Shown: in pieces, positions 7,789 to 16,506 of the stretch
Layout: each line of letters begins with the position of its first letter
How positions within the stretch are numbered: position 1 is the first letter of the stretch
NCBI GenBank assembly: GCA_021791845.1
Contig: JAJYVT010000007.1
Coordinates: 1-64,000 of the forward strand
Origin: Actinomycetes bacterium
GTDB lineage: Bacteria; Actinomycetota; Acidimicrobiia; Acidimicrobiales; RAAP-2
Reading direction: 5' to 3'
DNA: 64,000 bases
Notes under the pieces: model-generated
The model's database searches: none
Told to the model about the DNA's origin: nothing
What the model saw: only the letters and a program-made list of their open reading frames with translations
Translations under genes and position numbers: made by a program

Positions 7789-8910
7789 GTGACCTTTGCC
7801 GGGCTGATCCTGCGGAACCTCGGCACCCGACGCCTGCGCACGGCCCTGACGGCGGTTGCCGTCGCCATCAGCGTGATGGCGGTCGTCACCCTGGACGTGG
7901 TGACCCACAGCCTGCAGGCGTCGGCGGCGAACGTCCTCCTGATGGGCAAGGCCGACTTCATCGTGGCCCAGAAGTCGGTGGCCGACGTGCTCACAAGCGT
8001 GGTCACCGAGGACCAGGTGGCTCGGGTCGAGCGGACGCCGGGGGTCCGCAGCGCCGTCGGCGTCCTGGTGGGGGCCATCAACCTGAACGCCACAAACCCC
8101 TTCTTCTTGGAGATCGGCGTCGCCCCGACAGACCTTCGCACCTTCGGGGTGACCATCGTCGCCGGCCATGCCTACGGGGCGCACGCCGCCCACGAGATCA
8201 TGCTCGGCTGGCAGGCGGCGCAGTCGCTGCACCTGCGCGTCGGCGACACGATGCACGAGCACACACTCGAGGGGTTCAAGGTGGTCGGGATCTACTCCCT
8301 CAACCAGGTCTTCGGGAACGCGGCGGCCATGCTCCCCCTCACCACGCTGCAGGCCCGCACACGCAAGCCCGGGACCGTCACGTTGACGGCGGTCAGGGTC
8401 GATCCCAGGGCGAACGTCGACCGGGTGATGGCCCGGATCGAGCACGACAACGCGAGCCTGGCCGCGGTGCGGCTGGCGAGCCAGTTCGGCCGGGTCGACC
8501 GCAACCTGGCCTTCCTCTCCGCCGCCGAGACCGGCGCGCAGATCATCGCCCTGGTGATCGGCGTGATCATCGTCATGAACACCATGCTCCTGTCCTTTGT
8601 GGAGCGCATCCGTGAGTTCGGCGTCCTTCGCGCCATCGGCTGGTCGCGCCGGCGCCTCGTCTCGCTCGTCATGGGGGAGACGCTCTGCCTCAGCGTCGCC
8701 GGCGCGGCCGTGGGGGTCGCCTTCTCCTACGCCCTCACCGGCGCGCTCGAGCACCTCACGACGCTGCGCGGCATCCTGTCGGCCCAGTACGACGTCGGCA
8801 CGGTGGGACTCGGCCTCTACACCGCCGTCGGCATCGCCCTGCTCGCCGCCCTGTACCCGTGCATCCGGGCCGCGTCGCTGCGCCCTGGCGCCGCCCTCCG
8901 GAGGGAGTGA
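7789..8910 (+). CDS. ABC transporter permease, FtsX/MacB type
   Basis: This is a protein of about 373 residues with an N-terminal membrane helix (ALTAVAVAISVMAVVTLDVV), a large extracytoplasmic MacB_PCD domain and a C-terminal FtsX block of three helices (IIALVIGVIIVMNTMLLSF, LCLSVAGAAVGVAFSYAL and VGLGLYTAVGIALLAALYP). EFGVLRAIGWSRRR between helices is the usual coupling loop. It forms the membrane part of a lipoprotein, peptide or drug exporter with the ATPase that follows. A GTG at 7789 is preferred over the TTG at 7747 because the protein then starts directly at the LRNLGTRRLRTALT segment typical of the family. The stop at 8910 is directly followed by the ATPase start. Several Thr codons are the locally rare ACA. 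Confidence 0.85.
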   Translation: MTFAGLILRNLGTRRLRTALTAVAVAISVMAVVTLDVVTHSLQASAANVLLMGKADFIVAQKSVADVLTSVVTEDQVARVERTPGVRSAVGVLVGAINLNATNPFFLEIGVAPTDLRTFGVTIVAGHAYGAHAAHEIMLGWQAAQSLHLRVGDTMHEHTLEGFKVVGIYSLNQVFGNAAAMLPLTTLQARTRKPGTVTLTAVRVDPRANVDRVMARIEHDNASLAAVRLASQFGRVDRNLAFLSAAETGAQIIALVIGVIIVMNTMLLSFVERIREFGVLRAIGWSRRRLVSLVMGETLCLSVAGAAVGVAFSYALTGALEHLTTLRGILSAQYDVGTVGLGLYTAVGIALLAALYPCIRAASLRPGAALRRE

Positions 8911-8912
8911 CG

Positions 8913-9719
8913 GTGCCATCCACGCCCCGGACCTCGGTGCCGGCCGCCCTGGCGTCGTCGGGCGCCGCGGACGGGCGCGTCCCGGCGCCCCCGATCCTCG
9001 AGGTGGTGGACGTGCACCTGTCCTACGGCACGGTCGCGGCGCTCGACGGCACCACACTCTCGGTTCGGGAGGGGGAGTGGGTCGGCGTGTCGGGGCCGTC
9101 GGGTTCGGGGAAGTCCACCCTGCTGGGCCTGCTGGCGGCACTCGAGCACCCCGACCGGGGCGAGGTCCGGTTCCGGGGTGCGGACCTCGCTCGCAAGCGC
9201 CGCCTCGACCGGTACCGGCGATTGGACGTGGGGCTCGTGTTCCAGCTCCACAACCTGATCCCGCACCTCGACGCCCGGGCCAACGTGGAGATCGCCATGC
9301 TCGGGACGCACCTGTCGCGCACGGCTCGCCACCGGCGCGCCGGCGAGCTGCTCGATGCGGTGGACCTGGCGTCGCTCGCCGGGCGCCGTCCGGCGGAGAT
9401 GTCCGGCGGCGAGCGTCAGCGGGTGGCGATCGCCCGCGCCCTGGCCAACCGGCCGGCGGTGCTCCTGGCCGACGAGCCGACGGGAAGCCTGGACCCGGCC
9501 AGCGCGGCGAACGTCGTCGACGTCTTCACCCGGCTGCACCGCTCGGAGGGGACGACGATCGTCATGGTGACCCACGACGCGGCCGTCGCCACGGCGGCCG
9601 ACCGGGTCGTGGTGCTCGAGGCCGGCCGCATCCACCCGGCGCCGCCGCCACCCGCCGCGACTGCGCCTGCGTCAGCCGCCGACGCGGCCCCCGCGCCGGC
9701 AGAGCGCCGAACGGGCTGA
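8913..9719 (+). CDS. ABC transporter ATP-binding protein (MacB/LolD type)
   Basis: This 268-residue ATPase has Walker A GPSGSGKST (about residue 65), Q-loop FQLHN, ABC signature MSGGERQRVAIARAL, Walker [14 protein letters not shown] and the His switch VTHD. An unusual Pro/Ala-rich tail (PAPPPPAATAPASAADAAPAPAE) follows the catalytic core. The GTG at 8913 is chosen because GGAGG at 8900-8904 gives an 8-nt spacing; a GTG at 8907 overlapping the permease stop is possible. It forms a two-gene exporter with the upstream permease. No periplasmic adaptor gene is present, as expected for a monoderm. Confidence 0.9.
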   Translation: MPSTPRTSVPAALASSGAADGRVPAPPILEVVDVHLSYGTVAALDGTTLSVREGEWVGVSGPSGSGKSTLLGLLAALEHPDRGEVRFRGADLARKRRLDRYRRLDVGLVFQLHNLIPHLDARANVEIAMLGTHLSRTARHRRAGELLDAVDLASLAGRRPAEMSGGERQRVAIARALANRPAVLLADEPTGSLDPASAANVVDVFTRLHRSEGTTIVMVTHDAAVATAADRVVVLEAGRIHPAPPPPAATAPASAADAAPAPAERRTG

Positions 9720-9742
9720 GGGACGCCCGAGGGCGACCGGTG

Positions 9743-11071
9743 CTACCGGGCGAGCGCCCCCATGGGGTCCCAGGCCGGGAGCACGATCGGCTCCTGGTCC
9801 AGGACGCGGCGGAGCTCGTCGGGCAGCTGGCTTCTCCTGGCGGCGATCTCGAAGACGTACTCGTCGAACCACGAGTCGTTCATGGTGAAGAAGCCGTCCT
9901 TGCCCTTGTCGCTTCCCCAGCTGTTCTCGACCCGCCACCGCCGCGGCCGCCCGTCGGCGAGGTCCACGCCGGTGAAGAGCATGGCGTGCGTCATCTCGGT
10001 GTCGTGGTAGAGGAGCCGGTCCGCCTTGTCCAGGTGGAACGTCGTGTCGTACACCGCCGGGTACTCGAAGAGCGCCGTGTCCCAGATGCCGAAGTCGTTG
10101 CTCATCATCTTGCCGACGTCGCAGCCGAACCAGACGGGCTCGCCCGACTCGAGGGCCCGGACTGCGAGGTCCTTCATGACGGGGACCCCGACGTTCAGGT
10201 ACGTGACCGGCGGCGCCCCGACCACGTTGCCGAGGTACTCCACGGTGAAGGTGCGCTCCATCGGGCTCTGCGGCCGCGGGTCGTGGACGAGGCAGACGTA
10301 CTCGTCGAGCGGGAGCTCGACGTAGCGGCGGGCGAACTCGCGCGGCGTGAGCGTCCCGTCCCGGTGGAAGGTGCGGTCCGAGTCGATCCACTGCCAGTCG
10401 AACTGGGAGGGCGGGGTGCCCAGGTGGATGCACAGCACCCGGTGGACCACGGCGAGGATCTCGGCCTTCTCGGCCCGAGCCTCCTCCGCCGAGCGCGCCG
10501 ATGCGTGGCGCAGCGTCTTCGCCCCTTGGCGCAGGAGGTTGCGCAGCACCGAGTTCATCCGCCCGGTGTTGGAGGAGCTGTGGGTCTCGGGCATGAACGA
10601 CTTCGGCACGAGGCCGTGCTTGTCGACGAGCGCCACGAACATGTTCCACTGGCCGCCGTCGTTCGCCGCCGAGTCGAGGAGGAACGCCACCGTGCGGTCG
10701 TCGACGTCGCGGTCGGCGGTCTCGATGATCGCCTCGAGGAAGTAGTTCGCCCGCTCCAGCTTGTCCCAGAACATCACGAAGTTCTGGGAGAACTCGAACT
10801 CTTTCAGACCCATCTTCCTCATCGCGCCCACCCGGAGCAGGTTCAACCCGGCGAAGAGCCAGCACCTGCCGCTGCGCTCCTGGTTGGTCACCTTCCAGTC
10901 GTCGAGCGCGATCGAGAGCGCGTGGCTGGTGGCGTTGACCACCTCGCGGTTGACGGCGACGTCGTCGAGCCCGACCTTGGTGACGGCGTTCTGCGTCAGC
11001 CGGTAGGCGGGGTTCGACGAGAACTCCTTGCGGAGCAGTTCGAGGTCTTCGTTGCCGAGCGTCTTGTCCAT
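9743..11071 (-). CDS. pepC: C1-family cysteine aminopeptidase (bleomycin hydrolase/PepC)
   Basis: This 442-residue papain-fold peptidase has the catalytic Cys in NQERSGRCWLFAGLNLLR, the catalytic His in HAMLFTGVDL and the Asn in WRVENSWGSDKGKDGFFTM, the order found in bleomycin hydrolases and PepC. Family members form self-compartmentalised hexamers that trim N-terminal residues, with the C-terminus reaching the active site; here it ends LPAWDPMGALAR. The ATG at 11071 (MDKTLGNEDL) has a GGGGA SD 8 nt upstream and is preferred over the start at 11092. It is convergent with the ABC ATPase (23-bp gap). Cytosolic peptide recycling is the likely role. Confidence 0.88.
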   Translation of the reverse strand: MDKTLGNEDLELLRKEFSSNPAYRLTQNAVTKVGLDDVAVNREVVNATSHALSIALDDWKVTNQERSGRCWLFAGLNLLRVGAMRKMGLKEFEFSQNFVMFWDKLERANYFLEAIIETADRDVDDRTVAFLLDSAANDGGQWNMFVALVDKHGLVPKSFMPETHSSSNTGRMNSVLRNLLRQGAKTLRHASARSAEEARAEKAEILAVVHRVLCIHLGTPPSQFDWQWIDSDRTFHRDGTLTPREFARRYVELPLDEYVCLVHDPRPQSPMERTFTVEYLGNVVGAPPVTYLNVGVPVMKDLAVRALESGEPVWFGCDVGKMMSNDFGIWDTALFEYPAVYDTTFHLDKADRLLYHDTEMTHAMLFTGVDLADGRPRRWRVENSWGSDKGKDGFFTMNDSWFDEYVFEIAARRSQLPDELRRVLDQEPIVLPAWDPMGALAR

Positions 11072-11188
11072 CTTCTGTCCCCTTGTGCGCATGGTGGCTC
11101 GTCGAGGAGGCTACCAACACCCGGTCCGGCGCCAGGGGGAGCCTCCTCCGCCACCGCGGGGAGCGGGGCGGCCGCCGGTGCCGGGCGC

Positions 11189-11662
11189 TCAGGCGCCGAG
11201 GAGCCGCGTCGGGTCGAAGTGCACCTCGCCGAGGACGATGCGGCTGTGGATCTCGCGCACGCCGGCGGCCCGGAGCCGGTCGACGACCCGCTCCAGGTCC
11301 TGGGTGCCGGTGCAGGCCACCCGGATCTGGTAGTCGTACTCGCCGGTCGTGTGGGTGGCGGCGAGGACCTGGGGAATGGAGGCCAGCTCCCGCTCGAACG
11401 CCAGTCGGTCCACCTCGGCGTGCAGCTTGGTGTCGGACAGGGCGACGAGGGTGCGGCCCAGGCGCTCCAGGTCGAGCTCGGCATGGAAGCCGGCGAGCAG
11501 CCCGCTCTGGCGGAGCCGCCGGACGCGGTCGGCCACGCTGTTGGCGCTGAGGTGCACCAGGCGGCCCAGCTCCTGGAACGTCATCCTGCCCTCGGCCACC
11601 AGGGCGGTGACGAGCTGGCGGTCGACCTCGTCCAACGATCGATTCCTCGGATAGTGCGGCAC
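11189..11662 (-). CDS. Lrp/AsnC-family transcriptional regulator
   Basis: This protein of about 157 residues has an N-terminal winged helix-turn-helix (LDEVDRQLVTALVAEGRMTFQELGRLVHLSANSVADRVRRL) and a C-terminal RAM/AsnC ligand-binding domain (TGEYDYQIRVACTGTQDLERVVDRL). It forms dimers to octamers and responds to amino acids. The GTG at 11662 lies 7 nt after CATACT, consistent with a leaderless start; a TTG at 11635 directly before LDEVD is an alternative. It is divergent from a polytopic membrane protein across about 90 bp, a layout often seen for Lrp regulators next to the amino-acid exporter they control. That link is inference. Confidence 0.87.
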   Translation of the reverse strand: MPHYPRNRSLDEVDRQLVTALVAEGRMTFQELGRLVHLSANSVADRVRRLRQSGLLAGFHAELDLERLGRTLVALSDTKLHAEVDRLAFERELASIPQVLAATHTTGEYDYQIRVACTGTQDLERVVDRLRAAGVREIHSRIVLGEVHFDPTRLLGA

Positions 11663-11755
11663 AACTACGAGTATGCCATGTAAAACGTGGCAAAGATGGT
11701 GTAGACCGCCCACAATCCGCGAGTACTGAGGCAGGATCTCCTCGATACTGGAGGA

Positions 11756-12742
11756 ATGGTCCTCCTGGTCTTCCGCGTGGCTGCCGCGCCCGTCCTCGTC
11801 CTCGCCGCGTCGGGTGCCCAGCGCCGGTTCGGCCAGTCGGTCAGCGGGCGGTTCGTCGGCCTTCCCCTCACCAGCCTGCCGCTGCTCGCCCTGCTGGCCG
11901 CAGCCGACGGGCTCGGCTTTGCCGCGTCGGCCGCCACGGCCGCGCTGGCGGGTGTCGCGGCTCAGTGCGTGTGGGCGCTCGCCTACGCCCTGGCCGCCCG
12001 CCGGCACGGCCCGGCGTGGGCGGCGACGGTCGCCACCGGGGCTTTCGGCGCGGCCTGCGCCGTCCTGATGGGCGTCCACCTCGGGCTCGCGCCGGCGACG
12101 ATGCTGGCCGCCGCCTCGGTGGTCGGGTCGCTGGCTGTCTGGCCGGCGGGGGGCGCGGCCCGCCCGCCGCACCCCGCCACGCGGCGGGAGGTCGGAGGGC
12201 GCATGGTGGCCGGGTCGGCCTTCACGGTGGGCGTGACGGGTGCGTCGGGCTCGGTCGGCCCCCAGGCGGCCGGCTTCCTGGGCTCGTTCCCGGTGCTCAC
12301 GGTGGTGATGGCGGTGGCCACGCACCGCCGTGACGGCGCCGGCGCCGCCACCGACTTCCTCGACGGCGTGGTCGCCGGCACCCTCTCGGTGGTCGCCGCC
12401 CTGGCCACGCTGGCCGCGACCCTCACCGCCCTCGGCCCGCTCGCCGCCTTCCCCTTGGCCCTGGGGGCGTCGCTGGCCACCCAGGTCGTGCCGACCGGCT
12501 GGGCCCGCCCGGGGCGGCGGGCGGCCGCCTCCGCTCAGGCCGGGTCGGCGGCCGCCTCCGCTCAGGCCGGGTCGGCGGCCGCCTCCACCAGCACGTCGAG
12601 GGCGAGCGCACCGTGCGGCCCGCAGGTGAGCGGGTTGACGTCCAGTCCGGCGACGGTGTCACCCAGCTCCGCCGCCATCGACGCGATCCCGACGATGGCC
12701 GCCGCCACCGCGTCGAGGTCGCACGCCGGCGCCCCCCGGTAG
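11756..12742 (+). CDS. Polytopic membrane protein of unknown function with an internal repeat
   Basis: This frame of 328 residues has about eight to ten hydrophobic segments in its first 250 residues. Two segments resemble each other: GRFVGLPLTSLPLLALLAA with its following helices (residues about 29-80) and GPQAAGFLGSFPVLTVVMAV with its following helices (about 165-215), suggesting an ancient duplication. No family was recognised; the layout and the divergent Lrp gene would fit a transporter. A GATACT box ends 6 nt before the ATG, and GGAGGA directly abuts it. The C-terminal 60 residues (AASAQAGSAAAS repeats, then Ser/Ala/Pro-rich) run antisense through the 3' end of the acyl-CoA synthetase gene. 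The natural end may originally have been shorter. Confidence 0.6.
   Translation: MVLLVFRVAAAPVLVLAASGAQRRFGQSVSGRFVGLPLTSLPLLALLAAADGLGFAASAATAALAGVAAQCVWALAYALAARRHGPAWAATVATGAFGAACAVLMGVHLGLAPATMLAAASVVGSLAVWPAGGAARPPHPATRREVGGRMVAGSAFTVGVTGASGSVGPQAAGFLGSFPVLTVVMAVATHRRDGAGAATDFLDGVVAGTLSVVAALATLAATLTALGPLAAFPLALGASLATQVVPTGWARPGRRAAASAQAGSAAASAQAGSAAASTSTSRASAPCGPQVSGLTSSPATVSPSSAAIDAIPTMAAATASRSHAGAPR
12524..12586. repeat. 27-bp tandem duplication at the convergent gene ends
   Basis: The 27-bp unit GCCGCCTCCGCTCAGGCCGG-GTCGGCG occurs twice without mismatch (12524-12550 and 12551-12577), followed by 9 bp of a third copy. The second copy contains the stop codon of the acyl-CoA synthetase on the minus strand (12562-12564). 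On the plus strand both copies read as an ASAQAGSAA repeat near the end of the membrane protein. Confidence 0.9.
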
Positions 12743-14706
12743 CCGTCGAGGAGGCGGCGCACGGCCAGGCGGTCGACCAGCCGGAGGGCCGCCGTGCGGT
12801 CGAGCGGCGGGAGGGCCACGGCCCGGTCGGCCAGGAGCTCCACCAGCGTCCCGCCGGCGCCCACCACCACGAGGGGTCCGAGCAGCGGGTCGGCCACGAT
12901 GCCCAGCGCCAGCTCGACGCCGGACGGGGCCATGGCGGCCACGAGCGCCCGGGGCCCGAGCCGTGCCGTCATGGTGTCGTAGGCGCCGGCCACTTCGTCG
13001 GGGCCGGCGAGCCCGAGGGCGACCCCGCCGACGTCCGACTTGTGGAGGTGACCCGGCTCCGCCGTCTTGAGGACGGCGGGGTAGCCGAGCTCGTCCGCCG
13101 CGGCCACCGCCTCGTCCCGGGTCCCCACCGGCCGGGCGGCGGGCGAGGCGATGCCGTAGTCGGCGAGGAGCTCGAACGCCTCGGCGGGCTCGAGCGCTCC
13201 TTGCCCGAGGCGGAGCGCCCAGCGGGCGGCACGGGCGGGGTCGGCGGCGGGGGCGGCCACCGGCGGGTGGCCGGCGCTGTCGCGCAGCTCGAGAAGGTGC
13301 CGGAGGGCGAGGAGCCCCGAGCGGGTCCCCTCCAGGACGGGGATGCCCCGGGCCCGGAGCCTGGCCGCGGCGTCGCGATCGAGCGCGCTCGGCACGTGGC
13401 TCAGCACGCACATGGGGACGCGGGACCGCTCCCAGGCGGCCACGGCGGCGGTGCGGTAGGACTCGTCGTGGTCGAGCTCGGGCACGAGGTCGAGGGCGAG
13501 CGCCACCGCGTCCACGGACGGGTCCTCGGCCAGGGCGAGGGTGGTCTCGGTGAACAGGTCCTCCGTCGAGCGGCCGCGCCCCCAGACGTCGAGCGGGTTG
13601 GCCACCTCCAGCCCGGGGTCGAGGAGGCGGACCAGCCGGGCCTCGGTGGCGGGGGAGAGGTCGGCGAAGCCCACGCCGCATGCCGCCGCCACGTCCACCA
13701 TGAGCGCGCGCTCGGCACCCGAGTCGAGCACGGCGGCGATGCCCACCGCCGCCCCGTGTGCCCGGCGGGCCGGTGCCCGCCGCCCGGCCGCCAGCAGCTC
13801 CAAGGTGTCGCACATCTCGTGCAGGTCGTCCACCCGGAGCACCCCGTAGGCGTCGAAGAGGGCCTCCCAGGCGCCGTCGCTCCCGGCCAACGCCCCCGAG
13901 TGGGCGGCCACCATCGCCCGGCCGGGCGCCGAGGTGCCCACGGTCAGGGCCACGACGGGGATGTCGGCGCGCGCGGCCCGGTCGAGGGCCCGCCGGAACC
14001 GGCCCGGGTCCCGGAGGGTCTCGAGGACCATCGCCACGATCCGCGTCTCGGGAAGGGCCAGCGCGTACTCGAGGTACTCGGCCGCCGTCGTGACCAGCTC
14101 CTGGCCGGACGAGACGGCCAGCGACCATCCGAGCATGCGGTCCGTGCGCAGCAGGGCCGAGAAGGCGGAGCCCGAATGCGTGACGAGGGCGATCGGGCCG
14201 CCGGGCAGGGGTGCACGTTCGAGGTACCCGATGGCCCGGACGCCGGGAGACACGAAGCCCATGCAGCCCCCGCCGCAGAGGGCCATCCCGGCACCGGTGG
14301 CGATGGCGGCCAGCCGGTCCCGGAGCCCGTCGCCCACCGCGCTGCCGTACACCACGGCGCCGGCGGCGCCGCACCGGGCGGCCCGGCCGAGCTCGCCCTC
14401 CAGCCGCTCGTCCCCCACGGCCAGGAGCACGAGGTCCACGGGCTCGGGAACGTCCTCGAGCGAGGCGACCACGGAGCGACCGCGGACCTCCTCCCCGGCG
14501 TAGCGGGGGTTCACGAGGTGGATGGACCGGAGCCCCGGGCTGCGCTCGAGCTCCGTGAGGGCCCGGTCGCCGAAGCTGCCGGCGGTCCGGCTGGCGCCGA
14601 CGAGCGCCACGGACCGGGCCTCGAGCATCCGGGCCAGGCTGGCCGAGACCCCGGGCGGCGGCGCGTCCGGCGAGAAGTCCGAGAGGACGGCGGTGCCGGC
14701 GCTCAC
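12562..14706 (-). CDS. NDP-forming acyl-CoA synthetase (acetate-CoA ligase ADP-forming/Pat-type fold)
   Basis: This 714-residue protein has the order CoA-binding domain (RSVALVGASRTAGSFGDRALTEL), succinyl-CoA-ligase-like domains (ALVTHSGSAFSALL and AHSGALAG) and a C-terminal ATP-grasp_5 domain (GYPAVLKTAEPGHLHKSDVGGVALGL, residues about 530-560). Such enzymes interconvert an acyl-CoA and acid with ADP/ATP through a phosphohistidine. The GTG at 14706 overlaps the upstream stop as GTGA, so it is coupled to the PYROXD2-like oxidoreductase and should share its TetR-type promoter. There is no N-terminal GNAT domain. The predicted role is thioester activation or energy recovery in the same catabolic pathway. 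Confidence 0.85.
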   Translation of the reverse strand: MSAGTAVLSDFSPDAPPPGVSASLARMLEARSVALVGASRTAGSFGDRALTELERSPGLRSIHLVNPRYAGEEVRGRSVVASLEDVPEPVDLVLLAVGDERLEGELGRAARCGAAGAVVYGSAVGDGLRDRLAAIATGAGMALCGGGCMGFVSPGVRAIGYLERAPLPGGPIALVTHSGSAFSALLRTDRMLGWSLAVSSGQELVTTAAEYLEYALALPETRIVAMVLETLRDPGRFRRALDRAARADIPVVALTVGTSAPGRAMVAAHSGALAGSDGAWEALFDAYGVLRVDDLHEMCDTLELLAAGRRAPARRAHGAAVGIAAVLDSGAERALMVDVAAACGVGFADLSPATEARLVRLLDPGLEVANPLDVWGRGRSTEDLFTETTLALAEDPSVDAVALALDLVPELDHDESYRTAAVAAWERSRVPMCVLSHVPSALDRDAAARLRARGIPVLEGTRSGLLALRHLLELRDSAGHPPVAAPAADPARAARWALRLGQGALEPAEAFELLADYGIASPAARPVGTRDEAVAAADELGYPAVLKTAEPGHLHKSDVGGVALGLAGPDEVAGAYDTMTARLGPRALVAAMAPSGVELALGIVADPLLGPLVVVGAGGTLVELLADRAVALPPLDRTAALRLVDRLAVRRLLDGYRGAPACDLDAVAAAIVGIASMAAELGDTVAGLDVNPLTCGPHGALALDVLVEAAADPA

Positions 14707-16346
14707 GCCGAGGTGAGCAGCTTGCGGACGCCGGCCAGCCGCCCCTGGCGCTGGTCGGCCAGCGCCGCCTTGGCCGCCTGCCATCCGGGGATCCCGCACA
14801 CCCCGCCGCCGGCGTGGGTGGCCGAGCTGGCGAAGTAGAGGCCGCGGACCGGGGTCCGGTAGTCGCAGTAGCCGGGCGCGGGCCGCATGTGGAAGAGCTG
14901 CTCCACCGAGAGCTCCCCGTGGAAGATGTTGCCGCCGACGAGCCCGTACTCGTGCTCCATCTCGTACGGCCCCACGATGTCGCGGTGGAGGATCGAGCGC
15001 TTGAAGTTGGGGGCCAGGGCGTCGTACTCGTCGATCAGGCGGTCGGCGTAGGCCTCGAGCTCCTCGGTGTGCGGCTCGTCCGCCCACTCCGCCGGCACCC
15101 ACTGGGAGAAGAGCGACATGATGTGGGTCCCCTCGGGCGACAGCGTCCGGTCGAAGGTGGTGGGGATGACCGAGTCCGAGAACGGCCGCTCGGCGGCGCG
15201 CCCCTCCCGGGCGTCCAGGAACGCCCGCTCGATGTACTCCATCGACGGTGCCATCTCCACCGAGCCGGTGTGGTGCGGCTGGAGCTGGGAGCCGGGGTTG
15301 GCGGTGAAGTCAGGGAGCTCGGAGAGGGCCAGGTTGATCTTGACCACGCCGCTCCGGGTCTTCCAGTGCTCGATGTCGCGTACGAAGTCGTCCGGCAGGT
15401 TGGCCGATCCCACATGGTCCAAGAAGGCGGTGCGGGGATGGAGGCTCGTCACCACGACCGGTGCCCGGAGCTCGGCTCCTGTCTCGAGCACCACCCCTTC
15501 CGCCCGCTCGCTGCGCACGATGGTGCGGGCCACCCGGGCGTTGGTGCGGATCTCGACGCCAAAGCTCTCGGCCGCCCGGCGGATGGCGTCCGCCACCGCC
15601 CCCATGCCCCCCTCGGGGTAGCCCCAGCTCCCGAGGTGGCCGTCCCCCACGTCGCCGATCGAGTGGTGGGCCATGACGTAGGCGGTGCCCGGCTCGTAGG
15701 GCCCGGCCCAGGTGCCGATGACCCCGTTCACGGCGATGGGGGCCTTCACCTGCCAGGACTCGAACCAGTCGTCCAGGAGGTCGGCGATGGACATGGTCAT
15801 GAGGCGGGTGACGTCGCCCACCGTCCGCACGTCGATCCCCCGCTGGCGCCAGGCCATGCGCAGGAGGTCGGCGAGGTCCCCGGGACGCTTGGAGCCGACC
15901 TTGGGCGGCACCATGAGCAGCATCGGCCCCAGCACGTCCGCCAGGCCCCCGAGCCAGGCGTCCCACTTGGGCATGGCCTCGGCGTCCCTCTTCGAGAACT
16001 TGGCGATCTCCTCGTAGTTCTTCTTGGCGTCGTCCGACCAGATGGAGATCGACCGGCCGTCGGGGAACGCCTGGTAGTAGGGCCCCATGGGGAAGACCTT
16101 GTAGCCGTGGCGATCGAGCGAGAGGTCCTTGATGATGGTGGGGGGCATGAGGCTCATCACGTAGGAGAGCCGGGTCACCTTGAACTCGGGCGCCTCGGGC
16201 CACGGGGACTCGGTGGTGGCGGCGCCGCCGGTCTTGTGGCGGGACTCGCAGACGACCGTCCGCATCCCCGCCCGGGCCAGGTAGGCGGCCGCCACCAGCC
16301 CGTTGTGGCCGCCCCCGACCACCACTGCGTCGTAGCTCTGTCGCAT
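14703..16346 (-). CDS. FAD-dependent oxidoreductase, PYROXD2/phytoene desaturase-like
   Basis: This 547-residue flavoprotein starts MRQSYDAVVVGGGHNGLVAAAYLARAG, the GxGHNGL dinucleotide motif typical of PYROXD2 and CrtI-like NAD(P)/FAD oxidoreductases, and ends with the usual FAD-contact motif GLYFASSATHAGGGVCGIPGWQAA. No carotenoid genes are nearby, so a desaturase/oxidase role in catabolism is more likely than carotenogenesis. The ATG at 16346 has a strong GGAGGA SD; the longer open frame to 16649 runs through the promoter and the TetR gene and is rejected. Its promoter (TTGTGC, 17 nt, TAGACT, minus strand) overlaps operator C. Confidence 0.85.
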   Translation of the reverse strand: MRQSYDAVVVGGGHNGLVAAAYLARAGMRTVVCESRHKTGGAATTESPWPEAPEFKVTRLSYVMSLMPPTIIKDLSLDRHGYKVFPMGPYYQAFPDGRSISIWSDDAKKNYEEIAKFSKRDAEAMPKWDAWLGGLADVLGPMLLMVPPKVGSKRPGDLADLLRMAWRQRGIDVRTVGDVTRLMTMSIADLLDDWFESWQVKAPIAVNGVIGTWAGPYEPGTAYVMAHHSIGDVGDGHLGSWGYPEGGMGAVADAIRRAAESFGVEIRTNARVARTIVRSERAEGVVLETGAELRAPVVVTSLHPRTAFLDHVGSANLPDDFVRDIEHWKTRSGVVKINLALSELPDFTANPGSQLQPHHTGSVEMAPSMEYIERAFLDAREGRAAERPFSDSVIPTTFDRTLSPEGTHIMSLFSQWVPAEWADEPHTEELEAYADRLIDEYDALAPNFKRSILHRDIVGPYEMEHEYGLVGGNIFHGELSVEQLFHMRPAPGYCDYRTPVRGLYFASSATHAGGGVCGIPGWQAAKAALADQRQGRLAGVRKLLTSA

Positions 16347-16416
16347 GGTCCTCCGATCCCAGCTGCGCCGGGGACCGGCGGCCGCTCCTGATGCGACCCG
16401 GCTTCGCCCCCCGGAG

Positions 16417-16460
16417 TTTGACTGACCGTTCAGTCTAAGCGCGCTGCTAGGGTGGCACAA
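16417..16460. promoter_or_regulatory. Operator C and divergent promoter (TetR gene / PYROXD2-like gene)
   Basis: The palindrome TTGACTGACCG-TTCAGTCTA (16418-16437) matches the site at 20709 at most positions. On the minus strand TAGACT (16437-16432) is preceded by TTGTGC (16460-16455) with a 17-nt spacer, so the operator covers the -10 of the oxidoreductase promoter. On the plus strand TAGGGT (16448-16453) may be the -10 of the TetR gene. The location next to the regulator's own gene is typical of TetR autoregulation. Confidence 0.72.
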
Positions 16461-16506
16461 GCCACGCGGACGCACGGGCCCGATCCAGCGACCACACGAG
16501 GAGACG

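Noticed and set aside
8597-11683. A 1028-codon plus-strand open frame through the ABC ATPase and antisense to the peptidase and Lrp genes
   Set aside because: It is Pro/Arg/Gly-rich frame noise typical of GC-rich DNA; the ABC ATPase in another frame and the minus-strand peptidase have clear family motifs.
12613-14838. A 741-codon plus-strand open frame antisense to the acyl-CoA synthetase
   Set aside because: Composition is Arg/Gly/His/Val-rich with no domain pattern, while the minus strand encodes a complete synthetase.
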